In this document: positions 1 to 8,582 of the stretch, one piece after another
How the letters are laid out: every line of letters starts with the position of its first letter
Position numbering within the stretch: position 1 is the first letter of the stretch
Assembly: GCF_008245225.1 (NCBI RefSeq)
Contig: NZ_VTAW01000009.1
Location: 62,001-126,000, forward strand
DNA length: 64,000 nucleotides
Direction: 5' to 3'
DNA from: Natrialba swarupiae
GTDB lineage: Archaea > Halobacteriota > Halobacteria > Halobacteriales > Natrialbaceae
Translations under genes and position numbers: made by a program
The notes under the pieces: generated by a model
Databases searched by the model: none
What the model saw: the letters and a program-made list of their open reading frames with translations, nothing else
Told to the model about the DNA's origin: nothing

Positions 1-54
1 CCTGTTGGTTTCAAGACGCATACGTTCCACACGTCTCTTGCTGGGTTTCAGCAT
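1..54 (-). CDS. start of an ORF overlapping tnpA, possibly tnpB (partial)
   Basis: An ATG lies inside the last codons of tnpA (7 nt overlap) and opens a frame that runs 18 codons to the window edge, starting M-L-K-P-S-K-R-R. In IS605-type elements tnpB often follows tnpA with such an overlap, so position suggests tnpB. The visible residues are too few to recognise the family, and a chance frame is possible. Confidence 0.4.
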   Translation of the reverse strand, partial: MLKPSKRRVERMRLETNR

Positions 55-533
55 CGGTGTGGCTGTCTTGCGGCCCGGTCAAAGAGGTCGTTCGAAAGGC
101 GTGAGTTCTGGCAACGGTCGATGTAGTTCTCGACAGTTTCGGTGGAGACGTGCCCGGCTGTTCCGGCGTAGTAGCCGCGTGCCCACCGGATTTTCTCGCC
201 GTCGTGGTCGGCATGGCGGTGGTTGTACTTCCGCGAGGAAATGCCCTTGAACCAGTTGGTAAGCAGTGCCGGACTGTGCTTGGGCGGGCTACTGACGAAC
301 AGGTGAACGTGGTCGGGCTGAACAGTCAGGTTTTGAATTTCTAACCCCTTCTCGTCGGCAATTTCGTGGAGGATGGATTCCACACGGTCGGCAACCTCTC
401 CCGTCAGTACCGCGTTGCGGTATTGAGCGGACCCTTGGTCCGCGATATCCGCAGAACCGTCGGTTCTGCGAGACTTCGGGAGCCACACGAGGTGGTAATT
501 GAGGTTGTAGGTTGCGTGCCGTGTGGTCTTCAT
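48..533 (-). CDS. tnpA: IS200/IS605-family transposase TnpA
   Basis: A 161-residue HUH single-strand DNA transposase, which cuts and joins IS ends as single-stranded DNA. It shows the HUH pair H75-V-H77 in the PDHVHLF context and the nucleophile Tyr137 in TVENYIDR. The conserved GISSRKYNH and YYAGTAGHVS segments are also present. Homologues as I know them run directly from the LPK motif to YRNAVL. Here 17 residues (21-37) intervene in frame, encoded by DNA with two hairpins (423-473). The catalytic residues remain, so activity cannot be excluded, but the insertion follows the first beta strand and may disturb folding or hairpin recognition. A possible tnpB start overlaps its 3' end. Confidence 0.88.
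   Translation of the reverse strand: MKTTRHATYNLNYHLVWLPKSRRTDGSADIADQGSAQYRNAVLTGEVADRVESILHEIADEKGLEIQNLTVQPDHVHLFVSSPPKHSPALLTNWFKGISSRKYNHRHADHDGEKIRWARGYYAGTAGHVSTETVENYIDRCQNSRLSNDLFDRAARQPHRC
423..473. repeat. 51-bp in-frame insertion with two tandem hairpins inside tnpA
   Basis: Two perfect inverted repeats lie 7 bp apart. The first, 427-443, is GCGGACC, loop CTT, then GGTCCGC. The second, 451-469, is GCAGAACC, loop GTC, then GGTTCTGC. Together they fill exactly the 17 codons by which this TnpA exceeds the family pattern as I know it. Such stems resemble the subterminal hairpins recognised by this transposase family, but their place inside the coding frame is unusual. Confidence 0.7.
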
Positions 534-724
534 CCGTGCTACATACTATGATCATGTAATGGCAAATATATTGCGAAATCGGTGGGAAATCCAGCCCTGC
601 AATAGAACTGTGGATTATCACACTATCTGTCTGCTCGACCCCCGCCTGTTCGTTTCTCGGTTCCGACAGAGCGTCGGAACAATCGTCACTCACGGGAAGG
701 CGGGGGTATGCGCTCGTATCTCTA

Positions 725-1201
725 TCACGTGAACGTCGCGAGGACGACACTCCCGACGACGAGAACCAGATACAGACCGAGAACTGTCCGCGAGGACGGA
801 TAGACATCGAAGCGCCTCTCGAGTCGTCGACGGATTGCTGGAATCGCCACGATGCCAGCCGCGGTCCACGAAACTCCGATAATCCACCCACCGAGGAGCA
901 ACGTCCCGTAGTGGAAGCCACCGAGTACCAGCAACGACGACCCCCCGAGAAACGTGAGCGTGCCCACGACATATGCGAGCACGCCCAGCCCCGTGATCCC
1001 GCGGTTGGCATCGCGGACGATCTGCCACGACTCTCGCTCGTCGATCTCCTGGCTGTCCGCGACGTCCTCGACCGCCGACAAACGCATCGAGCCACAGTCG
1101 TTACACGGTGGATTGTTCCGGTTGTGGACCCGACCGCAGTCCTCGCAGACGAACGAAACGCTCGTCGCGCTCTCGACTTCCACTTCCTCAGCGAGACTCA
1201 C
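725..1201 (-). CDS. zinc-ribbon membrane protein, function unknown
   Basis: A 158-residue protein. The N-terminal part carries two CxxC knuckles (CEDCG about residue 19 and CNDCG about residue 33), typical of a rubredoxin-like zinc ribbon. After an acidic linker, three to four hydrophobic segments follow from about residue 68 to the end (GLGVLAYVVGTLTF, TLLLGGWIIGVSW, VLGLYLVLVVGSVV). It is probably anchored in the membrane with the ribbon in the cytoplasm. Many haloarchaea carry such ribbon-membrane proteins without assigned function. It stands alone between the IS fragment and the radical SAM gene. A longer overlapping frame on the same strand (289-1095) has the composition of an out-of-frame shadow. 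Confidence 0.75.
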   Translation of the reverse strand: MSLAEEVEVESATSVSFVCEDCGRVHNRNNPPCNDCGSMRLSAVEDVADSQEIDERESWQIVRDANRGITGLGVLAYVVGTLTFLGGSSLLVLGGFHYGTLLLGGWIIGVSWTAAGIVAIPAIRRRLERRFDVYPSSRTVLGLYLVLVVGSVVLATFT

Positions 1202-1511
1202 ACAGACCTCCTGACCGGTTTCGTATCAGACATCCATACGCACCCACTGGCATTAATGTTTCAACAGAAGGTAATAATTTATCGGTTCTATCAAACGATA
1301 GATCACTCGTCGATCGACTCTGCTGACTCGAGACAGAACGACAAAACACCCCTCACTCGCTTCGCTCGCTCGCGGTCGAACCACTAGGCCAACGGCGTCC
1401 GCTCGACCACTTGCCACGTGCACCTTTTTCTGCACCGGTTCGTTCCCGCCGGTCACTCACCCCTCGCGCAAAAATCTGCACCAAAAAGGCCGCTCGCTTC
1501 GCTCGCGGCAC
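1202..1511. other. intergenic region with a remnant of a radical SAM 3' end
   Basis: No gene is seen here apart from the coding remnant at 1384-1415, described separately. Both the remnant and the intact gene end are followed, in the direction of transcription, by a similar CTCGCTTCGCTCG-rich tract (around 1355-1375 and 1490-1508). This suggests that the whole 3' end and flank are duplicated. Confidence 0.5.
1384..1415 (-). pseudogene. 3'-terminal remnant duplicating the radical SAM gene end
   Basis: Read on the minus strand this encodes QVVERTPLA and a stop, identical in protein to the C-terminus of the gene at 1512-2507. A 22-bp block is identical (1394-1415 versus 1522-1543). The last three sense codons and the stop differ only synonymously (ccg/ttg/gcc/tag here, cca/cta/gca/taa in the gene). 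That pattern fits the tail of a diverged homologous allele left by recombination. Confidence 0.65.
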
Positions 1512-2507
1512 TTATGCTAGTGGCGTCCGCTCGACCACTTGCCCGTCGTAACTCGGATACTGTTCGACGATTTCGCCCTCCTCGAGGTCGCCCTCATCGA
1601 TCATCTCCTCTAAGAGCCACCAGGCGACCTCGACGTGGTTCGTCTTGACGGTGTAGAACTCCTCGGGGACGCCGAGTTCGGCGAATCGCTCGGGATCCAC
1701 AGAGGTCTTCCCGTAGACGAGCGTGCCGTCGTCGGTGACGTCGTCGAACTCTCGGCGGACGTTGCGAGCCATGCGTTTGAGTCGGCGGCGGTGTTGGGCT
1801 GCGTCTTTGAAGACCGAGGTACAGAAGTAGACGCGCTCGTGGTCGCCCATCACCTCGAGGATTTCCTCGCGGGTGCCGCCGACCGCGCTCATGTGGTCCT
1901 CTTTGAGTTCGAACCCGTTTTCCTGCATCCGGCGGTAGTTCCCCTGGGACATCTCGAACTCGTTGACGTTACAGAACTCCGCTGCACCCTCGTCTAAGAA
2001 CTCGAGAAACTCCTCTTCGGCGCGGATACCCGGTATCTCGAAGGCGGGGGTCAGCCCCTCCTCGCGGGCGATATAGAGGATCTCCTCCCACTCGGTGCCG
2101 TGGAGCTCTCCCCACTGCTCGAGCGGCGGGTGGAACCGGATTTCGTCGAGTCCGGCTTCCGAGAGCCGGCGCATGTTCTCCCGACCGCCGGTGATCCCGG
2201 TGTAGAGGTGCGTGTGGTGGTCCTCGCCGAACTCGTCTTTGAGCAGCGAGAGGTAGTGACAGGTCCGGTCGAGGGCCTCCTGGGGCTCGCCGCCCGTAAT
2301 GGAGGTGCCGAGTGCGTCCATCCGCCTCGCCTCGGTGAGGACGTCCTCGTCGTCCTCGACGAGACGTTCGTTCGCGTAGACGTCGGTGACGTTCTTGCGG
2401 TTCTCACCGAGCGGGCAGTAGAAGCAGTCGCGCTGGTCGCAGTAGCCGTAGACGAACAGGACCATCTTCCCTCCTTTCGCACACTGCTCACAGCCCCTGG
2501 AGATCAT
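1512..2507 (-). CDS. radical SAM protein (COG2108-like)
   Basis: A 331-residue protein of the uncharacterised archaeal radical SAM group related to pyruvate formate-lyase activating enzymes. The iron-sulfur cysteines appear in GYCDQRDCFYCPLG near residue 22, a C-x4-C-x2-C spacing rather than the classical C-x3-C-x2-C. A further CxxC (GCEQC) precedes it. SITGGEP, about residue 70, is the GGE motif that binds the SAM amino group. The rest follows a TIM-barrel pattern (HLYTGITGG, EIRFHPP, FEIPGI). The substrate is unknown. The start is placed at the ATG directly before the cysteine-rich N-terminus. The C-terminal nine codons are duplicated downstream. Confidence 0.85.
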   Translation of the reverse strand: MISRGCEQCAKGGKMVLFVYGYCDQRDCFYCPLGENRKNVTDVYANERLVEDDEDVLTEARRMDALGTSITGGEPQEALDRTCHYLSLLKDEFGEDHHTHLYTGITGGRENMRRLSEAGLDEIRFHPPLEQWGELHGTEWEEILYIAREEGLTPAFEIPGIRAEEEFLEFLDEGAAEFCNVNEFEMSQGNYRRMQENGFELKEDHMSAVGGTREEILEVMGDHERVYFCTSVFKDAAQHRRRLKRMARNVRREFDDVTDDGTLVYGKTSVDPERFAELGVPEEFYTVKTNHVEVAWWLLEEMIDEGDLEEGEIVEQYPSYDGQVVERTPLA

Positions 2508-2662
2508 TCGATTACACGTAGCCAGCCGAGCCTCAAAAGCCGTGCGAAACGAGGATGGCCGTCCGTTCGGACCGATCGGTCGATCACGCGAAATCGATCG
2601 ACCGCGGCATCGACTTGCGGTCTCCAGAAGACGGAAATACCGTCGAGTGCAACCACGAACCG

Positions 2663-3775
2663 ATGCTGCTGGTCCTCTGTGTCGACCTCGACGACGACCT
2701 CGGCCGGAAGACCGGCTTCTCGACCCCGGTCATCGGTCGCGAGCCGGTCGAGGAGGCCGCGGTCGCGCTCGCGACCGCCGACCCCGAGGACTCCGACGTC
2801 AACGTCATCTTCCAGGGCTTGCACGTCTACGACGACCTCTCGGCCCGCGACGAGAGCGTCGAGGTCGCGGTCGTCACCGGCAACGAGGAAGACGACGTCA
2901 GCGCCAACCGCGAGGTCGGCGACGAGGTCGACACCGTCCTCGCGAGCCTCTCGACCAGCGAGGACGTCACCGCGCTGGTCATCACCGACGGTGCACAGGA
3001 CGAGTCCGTCATCCCGATCATCAGATCGCGAGTCCCGATCGACGGCGTCCGCCGGGTCGTCGTCCGGCAAGCCCAGAATCTCGAGTCGATGTACTACACG
3101 ATCAAGCAGGTACTCGACGACCCCGAAACCCGCGGGACGGTGCTCATCCCGCTTGGCATCTTGCTGTTGATCTACCCGCTCGCGCTGATCGGGAGCGCAC
3201 TCGAGATGCCCGGCTTCGTTCTGGGGACGACCTCCGCGTTGCTCGGGCTCTATCTCATCTCTCGAGGACTCGGACTGGGCAACCGCCTCGATACCGCCGT
3301 CGAGCGCGGCCGACGGCTGCTGTACGCCGGCAGGACGACCCTGCTCGCGTACGTCGTCGCCGCCGCGCTGGTCGTTCTCGGCGGCGTCCACGGGCTGAAC
3401 GAACTCGAGGCCGTCCGAGAGACGACGACCGCCGACGTCGGCGCACTCGCCGTGGCGGCCGCGATCGTCTACGGCTCGGTCCAGTGGGTCGCCGCAGCCG
3501 GCGTGACGACGAGCCTCGGGCAGATCACCGACGAGTACATCGCCGATACCCTCGAGTGGCGCTATCTCAACGCCCCTTTCTACGTGCTCTCGATGGCGAT
3601 CGTCCTCCACGCAGTGAGCGCTTTCTTCCTCGATCGCGTCGACGTCACCTACCTCGCGACGGCGCTGACCGCCGGGACGTTACTCGGGATCGTGAGCACG
3701 CTGACGTTCGCCGTCGTCGAATCCCGGTTCTCGGAGCCGGAGAACCGTGAAGCGCGTCCGTCCGAGAGCGCGTAG
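2663..3775 (+). CDS. DUF373 family membrane protein
   Basis: 370 residues. The start is placed at the ATG giving MLLVLCVDLDDDLGRKTG, the conserved N-terminus of the DUF373 family; an upstream extension in the same frame lacks family features. The first half (about 1-150) is a soluble acidic domain with the DLDDD motif and ALVITDGAQDE. The second half holds about six hydrophobic segments from residue 165 on (VLIPLGILLLIYPLALIG, AYVVAAALVVLGGV, FYVLSMAIVLHAVSAFF). The family is common in euryarchaea and its function is not established. The gene converges on the prenyl synthase with only 3 bp between stop codons, so read-through transcripts would be antisense. Confidence 0.85.
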   Translation: MLLVLCVDLDDDLGRKTGFSTPVIGREPVEEAAVALATADPEDSDVNVIFQGLHVYDDLSARDESVEVAVVTGNEEDDVSANREVGDEVDTVLASLSTSEDVTALVITDGAQDESVIPIIRSRVPIDGVRRVVVRQAQNLESMYYTIKQVLDDPETRGTVLIPLGILLLIYPLALIGSALEMPGFVLGTTSALLGLYLISRGLGLGNRLDTAVERGRRLLYAGRTTLLAYVVAAALVVLGGVHGLNELEAVRETTTADVGALAVAAAIVYGSVQWVAAAGVTTSLGQITDEYIADTLEWRYLNAPFYVLSMAIVLHAVSAFFLDRVDVTYLATALTAGTLLGIVSTLTFAVVESRFSEPENREARPSESA

Positions 3776-3778
3776 CGT

Positions 3779-4621
3779 CTATCGCTCGCGTTCGACGACG
3801 AACTCCGCCAGATCGAGGAGATACGATCTCGTCTCGGGGTCAGCGACATCGACCCGTTCGAGCGCGTCGATGGCTCGGTCGGCTTCGGTTCGGGCACGCC
3901 GGTTCGCTTCCTCGGGCGTGAGGTCGGTTACCTGGACGACCGACGGACGTTTGAGCGCGGCGTCGTGTCCGGTGGGCTTGCCGAGTTCCTCGGGGTCGGC
4001 GACCGCGTCGAGCACGTCGTCTCTGATCTGGAAGGCGACCCCGACCCGTTCGGCGTACTCCCCGAGCGCTTCGACGGTGAACGGATCGGAGTCGGCAGCG
4101 ATCGCACCGAGTTCGGCCGCTGCCCGGAAGAGTGCCCCGGTCTTTCGTCTGGCAAGGGTCATGTACTCCGCTTCGTTCGCCGGTTTGGCGGCGAGTTCGG
4201 TCGCCTCGCCGACGCCGAGTTCGACCATTGCCTCGGCGACGACGCGGGTCGCGTCCGGATCAGCCGAAAAGAGCGCGAACGCTTCCCCGAGTAACCCGTC
4301 ACTGGTGACGATCGCCGGCCCGTGGCCGAACTCGGCCCAGGCGCTTTCCGTGCCTCGCCGGAGCTCCGATCGATCGATGATGTCGTCGATGACCAGCGAG
4401 GCGTTGTGGACGAGTTCGATTCCGACACCGAAATCAACCGCGTCTTCGGGGGTCCCCCCGACGGTCTCGCAGGCCAGCACGGTAATCATCGGTCGCACGC
4501 GTTTTCCCCCCGAGAGGGCAACGTGGCGAACTTCCTCGTTGAGCGTCTCGGGGTCGACTCCGTCGACGACGTCGACGAGACGCTCCTCAATCAGCGCCCG
4601 ACGGCGCTCCAGAAGTTCCAT
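3779..4621 (-). CDS. trans-polyprenyl diphosphate synthase (isoprenoid chain elongation)
   Basis: A 280-residue all-helical prenyltransferase that condenses isopentenyl diphosphate onto allylic diphosphates, for lipid or carotenoid precursors. The first aspartate-rich motif is DDIID at 79-83, and the second is QIRDDVLD near 200. GGKRVRP at 38-44 binds diphosphate. It is shorter than the usual 330-350 residue geranylgeranyl diphosphate synthases, and the first motif is DDxxD without extra residues. The chain length of the product cannot be read with certainty from sequence. It sits alone, tail to tail with DUF373. Haloarchaea usually carry several such paralogues, so an idsA-type number is not assigned. 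Confidence 0.87.
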   Translation of the reverse strand: MELLERRRALIEERLVDVVDGVDPETLNEEVRHVALSGGKRVRPMITVLACETVGGTPEDAVDFGVGIELVHNASLVIDDIIDRSELRRGTESAWAEFGHGPAIVTSDGLLGEAFALFSADPDATRVVAEAMVELGVGEATELAAKPANEAEYMTLARRKTGALFRAAAELGAIAADSDPFTVEALGEYAERVGVAFQIRDDVLDAVADPEELGKPTGHDAALKRPSVVQVTDLTPEEANRRARTEADRAIDALERVDVADPETRSYLLDLAEFVVERER

Positions 4622-4670
4622 TGACGGTCTTTAGGAGGGGGTCAAAAAGTAGGTGACGGTTCGTCGAGCC

Positions 4671-7139
4671 TTACGTTTCGTCGTCGACCTGCTCGAACGT
4701 GAACGTCTCGTCGAATGGATCGTCTCCGTCGGATCGATCGCTCGAGTCCGCGGTGTCGCTACCGTCGCTTCCCGCGTCGTCACTTCTCGCGTCGTCGGGA
4801 CCGTCGCTCGTGGAGTGATCGTCGACCTCGCCGTCGTCACCGTTCGGGTTGGCGCCTTCGTCGACGTCGCCGGCATCCGCTCCACCGCCGACCTCGAGCG
4901 CAGGGACGGGTTCCTCGTCAACCGTCTCGTCGGTGTCGAAGCTCTCGAGGGTGGCCGAGAGATGTCCAGCACGGCCGGCGAGGTCGTCGGCGCTCTGTGA
5001 GACTTCGGTGAGTGCGGTCGTCTGTTCCTCGGCGGCGGCCGCGACGGTCTCGCTTTCGGCGCTGGTCTCTTCGGCGATCGCCGCGACGTCGTCGACCATC
5101 GCGACGACCTCCTGGGTCGAACTCGCCTGTTCGTCGCTGGCCTCGGAAATCTCCTGAATCCCGCCGTTCGTCTCCTCGGCGTAATCCGCGATCTCCTCTA
5201 AGGCGTCGGCGGCCCGTTCGACCGAGTCGGTGTGTTCCGTGACTCGATCGCTGGTCTGCTGGACTTCCTCGGCGGCCCGATCGGTCTGGGATTTGATCCG
5301 CTCGAGGCGGCGCTCGATGTCGGCGGCCGCGTTCTTGGTCTCCTCGGCGAGATCCTTGACCTCCCCGGCGACGACCGAAAAGCCCTCACTCGAGTCGGCG
5401 GATCGGGAGGCTTCGATGTTGGCGTTCAGCGCCAGCATGTTCGTCTGCTCGGCGACCTCGCTGATGAACTCGAGGAGCTCGTCGATCTGTTCCATCTCGC
5501 GTTCGAGGCGGGCGATCTCCTCGACAGCGGCTTCGGATTCTGTCTCGATCTCGGTCATCCCCTCGAGAGCTTCCTGGGCCGCCTCCCGGCCGCGTTCGCC
5601 GGTCTCAGCTGTTCGCGCCGCGAGGTCGGCGACCTCGTTCGAGGAAGCGGCGATCTCTTCGGTCGTCGTCGAGAGGCCGTTCATCTCGTGGGTGACCGAC
5701 TGGAGGTTCTCGTTCTGGCGGTCAGCACCTTCGGAGATCTCCTGGACCGACTCGGTGACCTGCTCGGAGGCCGATCGGACTTCCTCGCTCGAGGCGGTGA
5801 CCTGCTCGGAGGCGGTGGCGACTTCGGTCGCGAACGATTTGACCGTCGCCGTCGTCGCCTCGAGTTCGGTGATCATCTCGTTGAACTCGGTCGCGATCGA
5901 CGCCATCGCCTCGCTCTCGCTTTCGGGGTCCATCCGCGCGGTCAGATCACCCTCCGCACACACTTGCATCACCTCGCTGTACTCGTCGGCTTTCGTCTCG
6001 AGATGTTCGTTCATCGCCTCGGATTCGGTGCGAGCCTGTTCGGCCTCCGTTCGCGCCGACTCGGCCTGGTGGATCTGCATCTTCAACGACTCGCGCATGC
6101 TGTCGAGACCATTGTACAGCCGGCCGATCTCGTCCGTTCGAGACGTCTCGAGGTCGACATCGAGGTTTCCGGCTTCGATCTCGCCGACCCGGTCGCGGAG
6201 TTGACCGAGGGGGACGACGGTCTGTCGACCGATGACGACGCCGACGACGCCGAGTGCGATCAGACTGGCAAGCACCATCTGGAGGACGTTCGATCTGACG
6301 TCGTCTGCGACCCCGTAGGCCTGGTCGGTCGGCACGCTCGTCACCGCGACCCACTGCGTGTCGGGGATCGCGACGTACGCCTGAACGTACTCCTCACCGT
6401 GGACCTGCGTCGCGCGACCGCCGAGTGCGGCGTCGACCGCATCGTCCTCGAGCGAACCGTCCTCGAGCGTGAGGCCATCCGCCTGCAACACCTGGGTTCC
6501 GTCACCGTCGACGATCGTCGTCGACATCGCCGCTTCCTCCTGGTGGAGCTGATCGACGCGGTGTTCGAGCGTCGTGACGACGACGACGACCCGATCGTCG
6601 CGTTCGGTAACCGGACTGGCAAACGCCATCACCTGATCGTCGAGCGTCGACGACTCGTAGGCCTGCTCGGAGTACCAGACCGCTTCACTGAACGGGAACT
6701 CCTCGTCGAAATCGGTCTCCGTCCACGGCTCGTCGAGATTCCCGAGGTCCGTCTCCCGGTGTTGTGCGTCGGTGCTCGTGACGACCGTTCCCTCCGCGGT
6801 GTCGACGTAGTGTATCGCCCGAACGTCCGCGCTCATCCTGGCTTGCTCTTCGACGAGTTGGCCCTGAATGGCCGGCGGGTTATCCTCCTGGAGCGTCGGT
6901 GACGACGACACCGTCCGCGTCTGGATACGCATGTTTTCGATCCAGTCGCCGATCGCATCCGCCTGCAGTTCTGCCGTCGATTCGATCTGTTCGTCCGAAT
7001 CGGTTCGGACCGTTTCGTCGATCTCGGCGTAGCTCACGGCGCCGACAGCGCCGATAACGAGAACTACCGCCAGAATCGAGATCACGAACTTCACCAGATA
7101 TCGCCGTCTGATAACCGATGGAACTAGTTTTGCGAACAT
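4671..7139 (-). CDS. methyl-accepting chemotaxis transducer with extracellular sensor
   Basis: An 822-residue transducer. TM1 is at about 14-38, the extracellular Cache-like sensor at 40-283, and TM2 at about 284-306. Next come HAMP at 307-360 and a second HAMP-like segment at 380-432, then a long coiled-coil signalling domain. The conserved hairpin tip EVAEQTNMLALNANIEA is at 561-577, the site that contacts CheA/CheW. The C-terminal 80 residues are a disordered acidic tail. It follows the substrate-binding lipoprotein gene by one base, so the two are co-transcribed. By analogy with BasT/BasB and CosT/CosB of Halobacterium, the binding protein probably presents its ligand to this sensor domain. 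Confidence 0.92.
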   Translation of the reverse strand: MFAKLVPSVIRRRYLVKFVISILAVVLVIGAVGAVSYAEIDETVRTDSDEQIESTAELQADAIGDWIENMRIQTRTVSSSPTLQEDNPPAIQGQLVEEQARMSADVRAIHYVDTAEGTVVTSTDAQHRETDLGNLDEPWTETDFDEEFPFSEAVWYSEQAYESSTLDDQVMAFASPVTERDDRVVVVVTTLEHRVDQLHQEEAAMSTTIVDGDGTQVLQADGLTLEDGSLEDDAVDAALGGRATQVHGEEYVQAYVAIPDTQWVAVTSVPTDQAYGVADDVRSNVLQMVLASLIALGVVGVVIGRQTVVPLGQLRDRVGEIEAGNLDVDLETSRTDEIGRLYNGLDSMRESLKMQIHQAESARTEAEQARTESEAMNEHLETKADEYSEVMQVCAEGDLTARMDPESESEAMASIATEFNEMITELEATTATVKSFATEVATASEQVTASSEEVRSASEQVTESVQEISEGADRQNENLQSVTHEMNGLSTTTEEIAASSNEVADLAARTAETGERGREAAQEALEGMTEIETESEAAVEEIARLEREMEQIDELLEFISEVAEQTNMLALNANIEASRSADSSEGFSVVAGEVKDLAEETKNAAADIERRLERIKSQTDRAAEEVQQTSDRVTEHTDSVERAADALEEIADYAEETNGGIQEISEASDEQASSTQEVVAMVDDVAAIAEETSAESETVAAAAEEQTTALTEVSQSADDLAGRAGHLSATLESFDTDETVDEEPVPALEVGGGADAGDVDEGANPNGDDGEVDDHSTSDGPDDARSDDAGSDGSDTADSSDRSDGDDPFDETFTFEQVDDET

Positions 7140-7140
7140 A

Positions 7141-8412
7141 TTACGTACTCACCCTGTCGATTTCGGTTATACCGCTTCCCGCCGTGTCGTCGAACCGCCA
7201 GTACTCGAACGTCGCATCCGTCACGTCTCCGTTCTCGTCGAATCCGAGCGGACTCGAGGCACCCTGATACTCGACGTGCTCGCCTCGAGCCGCGAGATCG
7301 ATCCCCTCCGCGAGCGTCTCCGGTCCGATCAGTTCGCCCGGCCCCTCGGTGACGATCCGCATCGCGTTGCCGACCGCCGCTCCGTCGTTCTCGCCGGCGA
7401 AGGCGTTCGCGAGCAACATGACCGCCGTCGCGTCGTACGCGTGGGCGGTAAACACTCCCGGCTCGGCGTCGTACTGTTCCTCGTACAATTCGGCGAAGAC
7501 GTCTTCGCCCGGTCCGCCGACGAGCGGTGCGGTTCCACGGATGTGGTTGATCGTGTTCTCGGTCATCTCGTGGAGGGAGCTATCACGCAACCCATCCGTC
7601 GCCAGAATGTAGATGCCCGGATCGTGGTCGATCAGCCCGTCGAACAGCCCCGCGCTCGTCTCGGGATAGCCGATCACGACGACGAGATCGGGATCGCCAG
7701 CAGTCACCGCCTCGATCACCTCCTCGTCGTCGGCTCCCCCCTCGTCGAACGAGACCTGTTCGGTCACCGTCCCGTCGTGATTGCCACGGAACGCGCGGGC
7801 GAACGCCCGGCTCAGCTGCCAGCCGTAGTCGTTGTTCACGTACAACGTCGCCGCACGCTGGGCGTTACGTTCGGTCGCCGCCCGTTCCGCGAGAACGACC
7901 GCCTGCAGCGAGTCCGATACCGCGGTTCGGAACAGCAATCCGGCGTCGTTCACCGTCGAAATCGTCGGCGTCGTCGACGCCGGCGAGCAACAGACCGTTC
8001 GGTGGGGGACGAGCACCTGCTGGGCGACCTGTAACGTGACGTCCGAGGCTGACGCCCCGTTGACCATCGGGTAGCCGGCGTCGACCAGCCCTGAGGCAGC
8101 TTGAACGCCCACCGACGGAGAGGTTTCCGTATCCACCACTTCGTACTCGATTTCGGGGTCGACCTCGTCTGCGACCTGTTCGATCGGTAACAGTGCACCG
8201 TCCTTGATCGGTTCGCCCACCGACCCGAGATCGCCGGTGAGCGGATGCATGACCCCGAGTCTGATCGTCCGGTCGGTCGGACGGGTCTCCACCTCGCTTT
8301 CGACGTCGCCCGTCTCCGACCCGGGATCCTCCTCGAGACACCCTGCGAGGCCGCCGACACCAGCGGCGACGCCACCTGAGAGGAGTTCCCGTCGTTTCAT
8401 TCGATACGGCAT
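7141..8412 (-). CDS. Tat lipoprotein, ABC-type (LivK-like) ligand-binding protein for chemotaxis
   Basis: 423 residues. The N-terminus carries the Tat motif KRRELLSGG and a lipobox ending in Cys at GVGGLAGC, so the protein is exported folded and lipid anchored. The mature part has the periplasmic-binding-protein type I fold of branched-chain amino acid and amide binders (IRLGVMHPLTGDLGSVG, AATLYVNNDYGW, LVVVIGYPETS). No permease or ATPase genes adjoin. Instead, one base later, comes a chemotaxis transducer. This supports a sensory role rather than transport, as for BasB. An internal ATG four codons later (MKRRE) is an equally possible start. Upstream (8420-8490) is AT-rich and likely contains the promoter. 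Confidence 0.85.
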   Translation of the reverse strand: MPYRMKRRELLSGGVAAGVGGLAGCLEEDPGSETGDVESEVETRPTDRTIRLGVMHPLTGDLGSVGEPIKDGALLPIEQVADEVDPEIEYEVVDTETSPSVGVQAASGLVDAGYPMVNGASASDVTLQVAQQVLVPHRTVCCSPASTTPTISTVNDAGLLFRTAVSDSLQAVVLAERAATERNAQRAATLYVNNDYGWQLSRAFARAFRGNHDGTVTEQVSFDEGGADDEEVIEAVTAGDPDLVVVIGYPETSAGLFDGLIDHDPGIYILATDGLRDSSLHEMTENTINHIRGTAPLVGGPGEDVFAELYEEQYDAEPGVFTAHAYDATAVMLLANAFAGENDGAAVGNAMRIVTEGPGELIGPETLAEGIDLAARGEHVEYQGASSPLGFDENGDVTDATFEYWRFDDTAGSGITEIDRVST

Positions 8413-8582
8413 ACGCGTTTCCTCTCAGTACTGGCGTATAATTATATTGCTACGTTACTAAGTAATTATATGAGAGTATTATAAAAATGCGTGAAACGAG
8501 TGGCGGAATCCTATGACTGCCCACGTGAACGGTTTCCTCGAGTCGAGGATCGATCGTCGGAGGAGCCGACGGGGCGTTCCCG

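Noticed and set aside
534-560. Possible IS left end with TTAC target near 556-559
   Set aside because: Only about 22 bp separate it from the tnpA start, too short for the usual left-end hairpin, and no second end is visible.
289-1095. Long minus-strand open frame overlapping the zinc-ribbon gene
   Set aside because: Arginine/serine-rich composition and no motif; it is out of frame with the membrane protein that shows zinc knuckles.
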